Assembly (NCBI GenBank): GCA_037439705.1
Contig: JBBIVP010000001.1
Coordinates: 1-46,662 of the forward strand
DNA from: JBBIVP01 sp037439705 [NCBI: bacterium]
Lineage (GTDB): Bacteria > JBBIVP01
Direction: 5' to 3'
DNA: 46,662 nucleotides
Shown: piece by piece, positions 8,798 through 15,922 of the stretch
How positions within the stretch are numbered: the stretch's first letter is position 1
How the letters are laid out: each line of letters begins with the position of its first letter
The notes under the pieces: generated by a model
Told to the model about the DNA's origin: nothing
What the model saw: only the letters and a program-made list of their open reading frames with translations
Database searches by the model: none
Translations under genes and position numbers: made by a program

Positions 8798-10159
8798 CTA
8801 CTCAACCCTTACACCTATTCCCGCACCTACTGCGCTTCTTTTATAATTATACATCTCCATGTTTGAATTGTCAAGATAAAAGGCATAGGATGCAAAAAGG
8901 TTCAACCATTTGAGAATTTCGTATCCAAGAAGAACCTCAATTCCTATCTCATTGTCAATCCTTCTTTTACCGAATATGCTATCTTTGTGTCTGAAATCCC
9001 TGTATGTATAGGAAGGCTCAATGTGAACCGCAAAATTTTTAAATGGTTCCAGCATCCCTTTGAGGCTCAACCTGTGGGATATGTAATCCCAGTCACTGCC
9101 ACGGGTATTGGAATTTTCAATTGAATAACCTTCATAAAGATTGAACCTTGATGACAGCGTCTGTTGAGAATAGAATTCCATCCCTTCAAACCATCCGCTT
9201 CTTTTCTGTTCTTGAGGAAGTCTTTCGTAATAAGCAGTTTTTGAGATGTAAATGGAACCGCCAAATTCAAGTGAATCAATCCTGTAAGATAAACCTGTCT
9301 TTCCATATCCTCCCTCTGAAAAGGAATTCAGGTCGGTTGATATGAAAGCCCCTGAATATCCTCCCGAGATAAATGGTTTTAAATTCTTTTTGAGATAACC
9401 CGCCTCAATTTGAGCCCTGTGTGTCTGGAAGTTTATGTGATGAAGCCTCTGGTTCAGGTTTTGATAAAAATCGTAAGAGAGCGTTGAATAGAACCCATTA
9501 AATGGTTTTAAAGATATACTCCCCTTAAAATTCCCGAACCACCTGTTATCAAATTTTCTTTCAAAATATCTTGTAAAAAGAGCTCTCAAATTTGGGTCAT
9601 CGGGAAGAAGCCCAGCATTTGAATCGTAATTCCATCCTGATGCGAAATCAATTTTATAGGTAAACCCCCTCTTCTTTTTGAGAAGAAAACCCGCCCTCTC
9701 TCTAACCTCTCTACTCTTCCCCTTCTCAGCAATTTTGAGGTAATACCTTCCTAATTTTTCATCACCGATTTTTAGATATAACCCCCCGAGAAATAACATT
9801 GCATAATCCTTTAATGGATATGGAGCATTCAATGCCTCTTTGAATTCCGAAATCGCCTTTTTATCATCGCCCATATCCATCCAGCACACCCCTCCATAAT
9901 ATGATGCCTCTTCTTTCTTTAACTTCTTCCATTTCTCAATATATGGAATTGCTGACCCGCACATTTTCGCCTTTATTGAGCAGAGGGCTAAATACCTGAA
10001 GGCAGTAGAATCTTCTTTTTCTTTAAGAACCTCCTTCATCTTCTTAATGCACCTGTCGTAGTCTCCTTTGTTGTAATAGGATATACCTATTTCCAGCTCC
10101 TGTGACATAACATTCAACGGAAAGGACAAAAATAAGAATACAATCCAGATTCTATTCAT
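8798..10159 (-). CDS. TPR domain plus outer-membrane beta-barrel protein
   Basis: 453 residues with a signal peptide (M-N-R-I-W-I-V-F-L-F, cleavage near V-M-S-Q). Residues about 20-160 contain three to four TPR-like helical pairs (Y-Y-N-K-G-D-Y-D-R-C, Y-Y-G-G-V-C-W-M-D-M-G-D-D-K-K-A). Residues about 170-453 alternate aromatic and polar residues in amphipathic strands typical of an outer-membrane barrel (Y-S-T-L-S-Y-D-F-Y, F-I-S-G-G-Y-S-G-A, Y-K-R-S-A-V-G-A-G-I-G-V-R-V-E). The layout resembles Slam-type and other TPR-barrel exporters, but I cannot assign it to that family. First gene of the operon with the FecR protein and NHL lipoprotein, so it could be their translocation or anchoring pore. 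No ribosome site; the -10 box is 9 bases from ATG. Confidence 0.75.
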   Translation of the reverse strand: MNRIWIVFLFLSFPLNVMSQELEIGISYYNKGDYDRCIKKMKEVLKEKEDSTAFRYLALCSIKAKMCGSAIPYIEKWKKLKKEEASYYGGVCWMDMGDDKKAISEFKEALNAPYPLKDYAMLFLGGLYLKIGDEKLGRYYLKIAEKGKSREVRERAGFLLKKKRGFTYKIDFASGWNYDSNAGLLPDDPNLRALFTRYFERKFDNRWFGNFKGSISLKPFNGFYSTLSYDFYQNLNQRLHHINFQTHRAQIEAGYLKKNLKPFISGGYSGAFISTDLNSFSEGGYGKTGLSYRIDSLEFGGSIYISKTAYYERLPQEQKRSGWFEGMEFYSQQTLSSRFNLYEGYSIENSNTRGSDWDYISHRLSLKGMLEPFKNFAVHIEPSYTYRDFRHKDSIFGKRRIDNEIGIEVLLGYEILKWLNLFASYAFYLDNSNMEMYNYKRSAVGAGIGVRVE

Positions 10160-10168
10160 TATTTATGT

Positions 10169-10196
10169 ATTTTAACACAGAAAAATAAGAATTCAA
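10169..10196 (-). promoter_or_regulatory. Promoter of the TPR-barrel/FecR/NHL/uvrC operon
   Basis: Minus strand TTGAAT (10191-10196), 16-base spacer, TAAAAT (10169-10174), then only 9 bases to the start codon at 10159. No Shine-Dalgarno. Predicts a leader of about two bases or none. Confidence 0.6.
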
Positions 10197-10228
10197 GTAA
10201 AAACAAACATGGCCTTAACGCCGAACTG

Positions 10229-10256
10229 TTGCTTTTCTATTTCATGATGGTAAAAT
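10229..10256 (+). promoter_or_regulatory. Promoter of the dksA-like gene
   Basis: TTGCTT (10229-10234), 16-base spacer, TAAAAT (10251-10256), then 6 bases to ATG at 10263. No ribosome site, so a leaderless transcript is predicted. Confidence 0.55.
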
Positions 10257-10262
10257 AAAATT

Positions 10263-10643
10263 ATGAATGAGAAAGACCTGAAAGAGATAAAAGAAATCCT
10301 TTTAAATATGAGAAAGAAAATACTTGAGAAAAGGGAGGATGTGCTCCGTGAACTTTCATCTCCAAAAGAGGAAGTTTTTGATGAAGGAGAAAGGGCATTT
10401 ATGGAGGAGAGCGATTTTCTTGAGATGAGGTTCACTTCAAGAGAGGACAGACTTTTGAAAAAGGTTGAGGATGCTTTAAAAAAGATAGAGGAAGGTAAGT
10501 ACGGGATATGTGAGGTATGCGGGGAAGAGATAGATATTAACAGATTAAAAGTCAGACCTGTTACCACTATGTGCATAAAGTGTAAAACTGAGGAGGAAAA
10601 GAAGGAGGAACTGGAAAAAAGGTTCAAGAAAAAAAGGCTTTAA
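10263..10643 (+). CDS. DksA/TraR family zinc-finger transcription factor
   Basis: Secondary-channel regulator of RNA polymerase, in DksA acting with ppGpp on ribosomal and biosynthetic promoters. It has 126 residues: an N-terminal coiled coil, then a C4 zinc finger Cys83-x2-Cys86-x17-Cys104-x2-Cys107. At the coiled-coil tip the sequence F-D-E-G-E-R-A matches the functional D-x-x-D-x-A of DksA except that the second Asp is Glu, a conservative change. Highly charged C-terminal tail. Divergent from the TPR-barrel gene; its stop codon overlaps the stop of the convergent comF gene by 4 bases. DksA versus a general TraR-like protein cannot be settled without comparison. Confidence 0.85.
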   Translation: MNEKDLKEIKEILLNMRKKILEKREDVLRELSSPKEEVFDEGERAFMEESDFLEMRFTSREDRLLKKVEDALKKIEEGKYGICEVCGEEIDINRLKVRPVTTMCIKCKTEEEKKEELEKRFKKKRL

Positions 10644-11332
10644 TCCCTTGCAATAACCCCTGCATAAACCTCTTTAACACCATTTTTTATAAAAATTTTA
10701 GCACAGGCTTCTATGGTTGCTCCTGTTGTCATTATGTCATCAATTATGCAAAGGCTCCTGTAAGGAGGTTTTTTTGTGAGTTCAAAAGCATTTTTAAGAG
10801 CAGAAAATCTTTCGTTTCTGCTCAGGGAGTAGAGGGGAGGGGTATTTTCTGTTCTCACCAGAATATCATAGTCCACCGGGATATTTAAAAAATCAGAAAC
10901 AATTCTGCTTATAATAGCAGAGTGATTGAATCCTCTTTTCTTAAGCCTTTTTTTTGACATTGGAACAGGAACGAGTACATCAGGAGGCACAGGATGTTTG
11001 GAAATTTTCATTGCGACAACATGGCACAGGTTTTTAATTCCGCTTAATCTTTTCATATACTTGAATTCTAAAAGTTTCTTTCTCAACTCTCCCCTGTAAA
11101 GAAAGGCTGGGAAGACCTTTGTGAAATATCTGTTTCTCCTCATACATTCAGAACATAACCATCTTTCATTTCCTTCGCCTCCAAATGGCTTTCCGCATTT
11201 AATACATGATGGAGAATTATAGAGGTATTCGCCCTTTGTGCATATATGAGGTGAGCTTTCTACTGCTTCTCCGCACAGAACGCATATGGATGGCATTATT
11301 GAATTGAAAAAAGTTTTGAGAATCCCTTTCAA
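10640..11332 (-). CDS. comF: ComF family phosphoribosyltransferase-like protein
   Basis: Related to ComF/GntX proteins needed for DNA uptake (ComF) or gluconate use; the biochemical activity is not established. An N-terminal double zinc ribbon (C-V-L-C-G, C-I-K-C-G-K and C-S-E-C) is followed by a type I PRTase fold with V-P-V-P-M and the PRPP loop I-I-D-D-I-M-T-T-G-A-T. I choose a TTG start at 11330-11332, one base after the stop of the permease gene, because the family normally begins about 15 residues before the first C-x-x-C; an ATG at 11294-11296 is the alternative. The longer open frame to 11416 overlaps the permease and is unlikely. Last gene of a four-gene operon; with the pilus motor genes in the window, natural competence is possible. 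Confidence 0.85.
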   Translation of the reverse strand: MKGILKTFFNSIMPSICVLCGEAVESSPHICTKGEYLYNSPSCIKCGKPFGGEGNERWLCSECMRRNRYFTKVFPAFLYRGELRKKLLEFKYMKRLSGIKNLCHVVAMKISKHPVPPDVLVPVPMSKKRLKKRGFNHSAIISRIVSDFLNIPVDYDILVRTENTPPLYSLSRNERFSALKNAFELTKKPPYRSLCIIDDIMTTGATIEACAKIFIKNGVKEVYAGVIARD

Positions 11333-11333
11333 C

Positions 11334-12371
11334 TTATTTTCTTGCCGTGATGGATTCTCCAGCCACTTTAAGAAGGGAAAGGACAATGGGCCCAAGGAAT
11401 ATACCGGGGATGCCAAAAATTTTTATTCCGCCAATAATAAAAAGAAACATCCACAAAAATGATACCCTCATTTCTTTTCCTATTATGAGCGGTTTCAGGA
11501 TATTATCTACGGTGCTTACAATGAGTGCACCCCAGAGAAGCTGAATAATTCCCTTGATGATTTCTCCTTTTAAAAAGAGATAACCTGAAACTGGCAGCCA
11601 TACAAGGGCGGTCCCTCCGTAGGGAATTATGGCGCAGATACCAGCAAGAACTCCGAGGATAGCCGGATACGGGATGCGGAGAATAAAAAATCCTATTCCT
11701 GCTAAAATTCCCTGAACAAATGCGGTTGCAAATGTTCCGAAGAAAACCGAAGTGAATGTCTGCCCCAGTCTTTCCCTTATTTCCTTTTTAATCTCCTCAC
11801 TAAGGGGAATGTGCTCAAACACAAATTTCACAATTTTTTCACCGTCTTTTAAGAAAAAGAATATAAACAAAAAGAATATAAAAAATTTAAAAGTTAGGGA
11901 AAATGTCCCTTTGATCAAAGAAAAGGTAAATCCCCAAAATGCCTTTGAAATGTTTTTTATGTAATCAGCCAGTTTCCAGAGAAGTGAGTAAATGAACCTT
12001 TTTCCTTCCTCTGGAAGTGATGGAAGTGCTTCATCCATTTGAGACAAAAAATCTTCTTTTTCTTCAAAATTTTCCCTTACGAAATAATAAAGATTTCGGG
12101 ATTCTTTTATGAGGGTAACAGAAATTGGCATCAAAACCCCGACCATTATGAGGAACACAAAAAGGGTCATCAGAAAGGCAGTAATTCCTTCCCTTCCCTT
12201 TAAAATTTTGAGCAAAAGTTTTCTCAAGGGATTGAGGGAAATTGCAATTGCAACTGCAAAAATGGCTGGAGAATAAAATGGACGGAGGATGAAAAGGGCA
12301 AGAACTGTAATTCCAAATACAAATGTGGCAAGGGTGACAAGGGCTATTATTTCTCTCGGCTCCCTCTTCAT
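11334..12371 (-). CDS. AI-2E family transporter (PerM/YdiK type membrane protein)
   Basis: Polytopic inner-membrane protein of 345 residues. Hydrophobic helices lie at about residues 10-55 (two), 65-90, 145-180, 205-235, 240-275, 280-300 and 305-335, with a charged soluble segment at about 95-140, matching the AI-2E exporter family layout. Conserved P-Y-P-A-I-L-G, I-I-P-Y-G-G and G-I-P-G-I-F-L-G-P segments in the second half are typical. Substrates vary across the family (AI-2, Na+/H+ exchange, unknown small molecules), so no substrate is claimed. Start ATG overlaps the stop of the upstream gene as ATGA, indicating translational coupling. Confidence 0.88.
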   Translation of the reverse strand: MKREPREIIALVTLATFVFGITVLALFILRPFYSPAIFAVAIAISLNPLRKLLLKILKGREGITAFLMTLFVFLIMVGVLMPISVTLIKESRNLYYFVRENFEEKEDFLSQMDEALPSLPEEGKRFIYSLLWKLADYIKNISKAFWGFTFSLIKGTFSLTFKFFIFFLFIFFFLKDGEKIVKFVFEHIPLSEEIKKEIRERLGQTFTSVFFGTFATAFVQGILAGIGFFILRIPYPAILGVLAGICAIIPYGGTALVWLPVSGYLFLKGEIIKGIIQLLWGALIVSTVDNILKPLIIGKEMRVSFLWMFLFIIGGIKIFGIPGIFLGPIVLSLLKVAGESITARK

Positions 12372-12898
12372 TCCACCTGTATGTCTCCAATTATCTTTTC
12401 CTTCTCCATCACTTCTTTCAACATCTCAAGGTCATCTAATTTTTCCACCACAGAAGGGTCAAGGATGATTGCATTTACTGGGTTTCCAAAAGGATTGGCA
12501 TCAATGGTTTTCAACTTTATGCAAATCTCTATTGCTTCCTCTATGCTTTCAGCGAGGATGAGATTTCTTATGTTTTTCCACATTTTGTATTTCTTCCAGA
12601 AATACAGTGGGTCTTTTGTAACAATTATAATGGGTCCCATTATTTCTTTCTCAATTTCCTCCCACACCCTCTTTACTTCATCTATGTCTCTTTTTGTTTC
12701 GGCTTCAATCTTCCCTTCGTTAAAAAGGTAATGGTTCATTATATGTTCTACCTCCTCTTTCATTGAGGCATAAAAACTTTTTTTAAATCTCTTTTCTTCT
12801 GCACGCATTCTTTTTATATTTGTGAAAAACTCATTCAAGGACTTTAAAAGGGCTCTTCTGTGGATTTTTGATAAGGTTTTACTTTCTGACGATGCCAA
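12368..12898 (-). CDS. Hypothetical charged helical protein
   Basis: I do not recognise this 176-residue protein. The N-terminal 75 residues are strongly basic and helical. The middle carries G-P-I-I-I-V-T-K-D-P, and the C-terminal 60 residues alternate helix and strand (S-I-E-E-A-I-E-I-C-I-K-L, N-A-I-I-L-D-P-S-V-V), a pattern faintly like a receiver or Rossmann half. No signal peptide or membrane helix. It starts with TTG at 12896-12898, the first codon after the TAA of the preceding gene, with AGGA just upstream. Its stop overlaps the permease start, so it is fixed in this operon. Confidence 0.6.
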   Translation of the reverse strand: MASSESKTLSKIHRRALLKSLNEFFTNIKRMRAEEKRFKKSFYASMKEEVEHIMNHYLFNEGKIEAETKRDIDEVKRVWEEIEKEIMGPIIIVTKDPLYFWKKYKMWKNIRNLILAESIEEAIEICIKLKTIDANPFGNPVNAIILDPSVVEKLDDLEMLKEVMEKEKIIGDIQVE

Positions 12899-13168
12899 TT
12901 ATTCCTGGATTATCTTATAAACCTTATCCTTCGGTCTGACCTTTTCTTTCACTTTTATTCCAATTTTGTCTCCTTTTTTCGCCACCTCTACATTCTGTTT
13001 TTCAATCTGCATAGATTCTACAATCTGTTCAAAGTCGGTTGTTGCCCCTTTTATGTGAATTTTATCTCCAACCTTTAGCTCCCCACCTGTTATTTGAACT
13101 GCTGCAACTCCGATTTTTGAGAAAAACCCATCTACTACCCCTACCTCCTCTTTTTTGATTTCTACCAT
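12899..13168 (-). CDS. Small EF-Tu domain 2-like protein
   Basis: 89 residues forming a single translation-factor type beta-barrel: G-V-V-D-G-F-F-S-K-I-G-V-A-A-V-Q-I, L-K-V-G-D-K-I-H-I-K-G and V-A-K-K-G-D-K-I-G-I-K-V match domain 2 of EF-Tu and IF2-like GTPases, but there is no G domain. Stand-alone proteins of this kind are annotated as translation elongation factor-like; in peptidase-associated families a similar barrel is fused to U32 peptidases. Role unknown. It opens the operon with a strong AAGGAGGTG ribosome site and a good promoter. Complete, not a fragment: it has its own start, stop and promoter. Confidence 0.7.
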   Translation of the reverse strand: MVEIKKEEVGVVDGFFSKIGVAAVQITGGELKVGDKIHIKGATTDFEQIVESMQIEKQNVEVAKKGDKIGIKVKEKVRPKDKVYKIIQE

Positions 13169-13189
13169 ATTGCACCTCCTTTTGTTTAT

Positions 13190-13218
13190 ATTATAAAAGA
13201 AAATCAGGAAGAAAGCAA
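13190..13218 (-). promoter_or_regulatory. Promoter of the EF-Tu-like / permease / comF operon
   Basis: Minus strand TTGCTT (13213-13218), 17-base spacer, TATAAT (13190-13195), 21 bases before the start codon. Followed by the AAGGAGGTG ribosome site, a leadered promoter. Confidence 0.65.
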
Positions 13219-13236
13219 CAAGACGGCGTTCCTCAA

Positions 13237-13264
13237 AAATAATCTCTATGAAAAGGGATTATTT
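13237..13264. repeat. Inverted repeat (8-bp arms)
   Basis: AAATAATC (13237-13244) pairs perfectly with GATTATTT (13257-13264) across a 12-base loop. The sequence CCTCAAAA plus ATAAT-like bases also occurs twice in direct orientation, at 13231 and 13265, flanking it. Could be an operator or a hairpin; no T-run follows. Confidence 0.35.
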
Positions 13265-13365
13265 CCTCAAAATAATTGAAATAAGGGCAACCATCCCTTA
13301 CTCTAAAGAAAAAAAATTGAAAGGAGATGAGCAAGGTTGCCACAATACCAAAAGGAGTATACACA

Positions 13366-13422
13366 ATGAGGGGTAAAATAGCAATCATTTGTATAAGTTA
13401 TATATTATGCGACATTTTATGA
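13366..13422 (+). CDS. Possible 18-residue hydrophobic peptide
   Basis: ATG at 13366 follows AAAAGGAG (13350-13357) by 8 bases, one of the better ribosome sites in the window. It encodes M-R-G-K-I-A-I-I-C-I-S-Y-I-L-C-D-I-L. An in-frame ATG at 13327, preceded by AAGGAG, would give 31 residues. It may be a leader or small membrane peptide, or the remnant of a lipoprotein signal. Too short to judge from coding statistics. Confidence 0.2.
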   Translation: MRGKIAIICISYILCDIL

Positions 13423-13691
13423 TTTTGAATGAGAAAATTTAAGGGGCTTTTTGAACAAGGGATTTGTTTTACCACCCTTTCACTCCTTAATGTCGCGCAT
13501 ATCTTAACTTTTCCAAAAAATAAAAAAATTTTCTGGTATAAATTGTACCATTTCTTACCTATTTCTGGTTTGAAAGAGATACTTTTGGGTTTTTTAATCC
13601 GGTGGCATTTATAATTTTTTTCTCCTAACAATGTCCGTGTTGTCTTACTCAAATAAGTTGATTAAATTTTTTTTGTAAATATTATAAATTT

Positions 13692-15011
13692 GTGAAGAAA
13701 GTAAATTTTATAGACAACCTCTGGAAGAGATTAAGCTCAGTAAAGCTTGCTATCTGGCTCTTCATAATAATCGCCTGTATATCCATGGTCGGAACATTTC
13801 TCGTTCAAAATCTTCCTCCTGAACAATACATAAGGCTCTTCGGGATGGTGGGCTACAAAATAATGGATTTTCTCGGATTCTTTGCCCTCTATCATTCTTT
13901 CTGGTTCAGATTTCTACTCCTTAACTTTGCCAACAACCAGATTCTGTGTTCAATTGAAAGGTTGCCATCTCTCATAAATTTCTTTAAAACCCATACCTCA
14001 ATAAAAGACCCATCCGGTTTTAAAAACTTCTCACTTTATTTTGAATATAAGACCGATAAACCCGTTGAAACAATTAAGAGAAGAGTTGAAGAGGTATTAA
14101 AAAATAACGGATTCAAAATCTATTCTACAGAAAAATTCTTTTATGGAAGAAAGGGAGCAATTTCAAGGGTCGGACCTTACATAACCCACCTCGGAATTCT
14201 CGTGATATTTATTGGTGCCTTTATAGGCTCCCTTTTCGGTTTCAGAGCAAGGGTAAACCTTCCTGAAGGAGAATCAACAAATATGATTTATGAAGCAAAA
14301 ACCTTAACCCCCATTCCACTTGGTTTTGTAATAAAATGCGTTGACTTCAAACTTGAAAAATATCCTGATAGCGATGTGCCGAAGGAATACATAAGCGAAC
14401 TGGAAATATATGAAGGCGGAAAACTCGTTCTAAAAAAGAAAATAGAGGTCAACCATCCCCTTTCCTACAGGGGAATGAGGTTCTATCAGGCATCTTACGG
14501 AACTTATGGATTAAAAGAAATAATCCTCACCCTTAAAAAAGAAAATAGAACTTTTGAGGTTTCCTTCACAAGTGATGAAGAAAAACAGGTTGATGGTCTC
14601 GCGATCAAGGTGGAAAAATTTTTTGAAAACTATATTAATCTCGGCCCCGCAGTTATATTGTCTATCACGGAGGGAGAAAATAAAAAATTAATCCCTGTTT
14701 TTCAGGACAAAAGGATGGGAGATATTCACAAAGGAATTTCGGAACTGGATATAGAGATAAAGGGTCTTGAACCTCTGTACTACACAGGACTGGAGGTGAC
14801 AAAAGACCCCGGGGTGAATATAGTCTGGGCTGGCTGTATCATCGGAATCATCGGTATGATTATTGCCTTTTATGTTACGGTAAGAAAAATTTATATCTCA
14901 GTATTTGAAAAAGATGGGAAAAGCCTGATTATGATTGGAGGAAGTGTCCTGAAGGGGAAAAACCTGGATTTTGTAGAAGAGATTTATAAACAGTTAAAAG
15001 GAGGTATTTGA
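13692..15011 (+). CDS. resB: Cytochrome c biogenesis protein ResB
   Basis: Half of the System II haem-delivery and ligation complex that attaches haem to apocytochromes c outside the cytoplasmic membrane. 439 residues: an N-terminal S-V-K-L-A-I-W-L-F-I-I-I-A helix, a second helix near F-F-A-L-Y-H-S-F-W-F-R, a third near Y-I-T-H-L-G-I-L-V-I-F, a large extracytoplasmic domain (about 185-390), then a final helix near residue 395 preceded by D-P-G-V-N-I-V-W-A-G. This matches ResB topology. The start is a GTG with no ribosome site; no better start fits the conserved N-terminus. Two bases separate its stop from ccsA. Its presence implies multihaem or other c-type cytochromes encoded elsewhere. Confidence 0.93.
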   Translation: MKKVNFIDNLWKRLSSVKLAIWLFIIIACISMVGTFLVQNLPPEQYIRLFGMVGYKIMDFLGFFALYHSFWFRFLLLNFANNQILCSIERLPSLINFFKTHTSIKDPSGFKNFSLYFEYKTDKPVETIKRRVEEVLKNNGFKIYSTEKFFYGRKGAISRVGPYITHLGILVIFIGAFIGSLFGFRARVNLPEGESTNMIYEAKTLTPIPLGFVIKCVDFKLEKYPDSDVPKEYISELEIYEGGKLVLKKKIEVNHPLSYRGMRFYQASYGTYGLKEIILTLKKENRTFEVSFTSDEEKQVDGLAIKVEKFFENYINLGPAVILSITEGENKKLIPVFQDKRMGDIHKGISELDIEIKGLEPLYYTGLEVTKDPGVNIVWAGCIIGIIGMIIAFYVTVRKIYISVFEKDGKSLIMIGGSVLKGKNLDFVEEIYKQLKGGI

Positions 15012-15012
15012 T

Positions 15013-15834
15013 ATGAAGAGCCTATTGTTTTTTGATAGAAGTTTATATCCGATTTATATCGCTTTCCTTTTCTTTCTTTTGAACTTTATATTGCGTAAGA
15101 GAGCATTGAACTTAATAGGAATAGTTTTTACATGGATTTCTTTTCTCATGATAACCACAGGTTTCGGATTTAGATGGATTGAAGGAATTAAGGTTGGAAA
15201 CAAGTATTTTCCTGTTACAAATCTATACGAATCCCTTATTTTTATGGTATGGGCAATTGAAGCAATTCTTCTTTTCTTCAAGCATTCAAAATTTAAAACA
15301 GAGGTAGTTGATTTTATAACTCTCATTATATGTATAGGAATAATGCTCTGGAGTTCAACCCTTGAAAAGGAAGTAAAACCATTAATACCTGCTCTTCAGA
15401 GCAACTGGCTTAGCGTCCATGTAATAACGAGTTTCATAGGGTATGCTGCCTTTGCAGTTGGTTTTTCAGCAAGCATAATTCATATTTTAAAAGTCAAAAA
15501 ACCAAATCTCCTTTCCCAGATTGAAACTGAACTTTTTGATACAATAAACTATAAAGCGGTTGCCTTTGGTTTCATAATGCTCACCCTCGGAATTGTTACG
15601 GGTGCTGCGTGGGCAAATTATGCATGGGGTTCATACTGGTCATGGGATCCAAAGGAGACATGGTCTCTCATCACATGGCTCATTTACGGAGTATTCCTTC
15701 ACGGAAGACTGATAGTAGGATGGAAAGGAGTAAAGACATCTATCATTTCAATAATTGGATTTCTTGCTACCCTTTTCACATACCTCGGTGTAAACCTCCT
15801 TCTTTCAGGACTTCACTCATACGGAGGTTTGTGA
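15013..15834 (+). CDS. ccsA: Cytochrome c biogenesis protein CcsA/ResC
   Basis: Partner of ResB; carries the haem-handling tryptophan-rich loop. 273 residues with eight predicted membrane helices. The signature W-G-S-Y-W-S-W-D-P-K-E-T-W-S-L (about residues 205-220) is the extracytoplasmic WWD-type motif, with conserved His residues flanking it (S-V-H-V-I-T-S near 137 and G-L-H-S-Y-G at the C-terminus). The ribosome site GGAGG ends 9 bases before ATG. No thioredoxin-like ResA gene is next to it; the pair stands alone. Confidence 0.95.
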   Translation: MKSLLFFDRSLYPIYIAFLFFLLNFILRKRALNLIGIVFTWISFLMITTGFGFRWIEGIKVGNKYFPVTNLYESLIFMVWAIEAILLFFKHSKFKTEVVDFITLIICIGIMLWSSTLEKEVKPLIPALQSNWLSVHVITSFIGYAAFAVGFSASIIHILKVKKPNLLSQIETELFDTINYKAVAFGFIMLTLGIVTGAAWANYAWGSYWSWDPKETWSLITWLIYGVFLHGRLIVGWKGVKTSIISIIGFLATLFTYLGVNLLLSGLHSYGGL

Positions 15835-15922
15835 TACCTCCAATAAGGTTTCTGGTTTTAAAACGTAAGAAAAACTTGTCCATTACTTTGAATTATTCCT
15901 CTTTTTATGCCATCTTTTTATT

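Larger units (their letters stand above)
13219..13691. other. Long gene-poor intergenic region between divergent operons
   Basis: About 470 bases, the longest non-coding stretch here. It holds an 8-bp inverted repeat (13237-13264), a second hairpin (TAAGGG 13282-13287 pairing with CCCTTA 13295-13300), a promoter-like TTGAAA-N17-TACTCT (13276-13304), two ribosome-site/ATG combinations and a very AT-rich right half. The two longer open frames here have no ribosome sites and unconvincing composition. A weak TTGATT-N17-ATTATA (13658-13686) precedes resB. I see no tRNA fold or known riboswitch. Confidence 0.5.

Noticed and set aside
8782-8805. Earlier in-frame start for the FecR gene
   Set aside because: It would put extra residues M-S-R-K-K-E-E-I before the signal peptide and overlap the upstream gene, while the ATG at 8781 has an ideal ribosome site.
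10193-10627. 144-residue Ser/Phe-rich minus-strand frame opposite the dksA-like gene
   Set aside because: It is the mirror of a Lys/Glu-rich coding sequence; low-complexity Ser/Phe content is the usual shadow of such genes here.
11333-11416. Longer N-terminus of ComF inside the permease gene
   Set aside because: 28 extra residues not matching the ComF family and wholly inside another coding sequence.
13398-13652. 84-residue open frame on the minus strand in the long intergenic region
   Set aside because: No ribosome site or promoter, erratic composition with many Lys/Phe/Trp/Cys, no recognisable motif, and it overlaps an equally unconvincing plus-strand frame.
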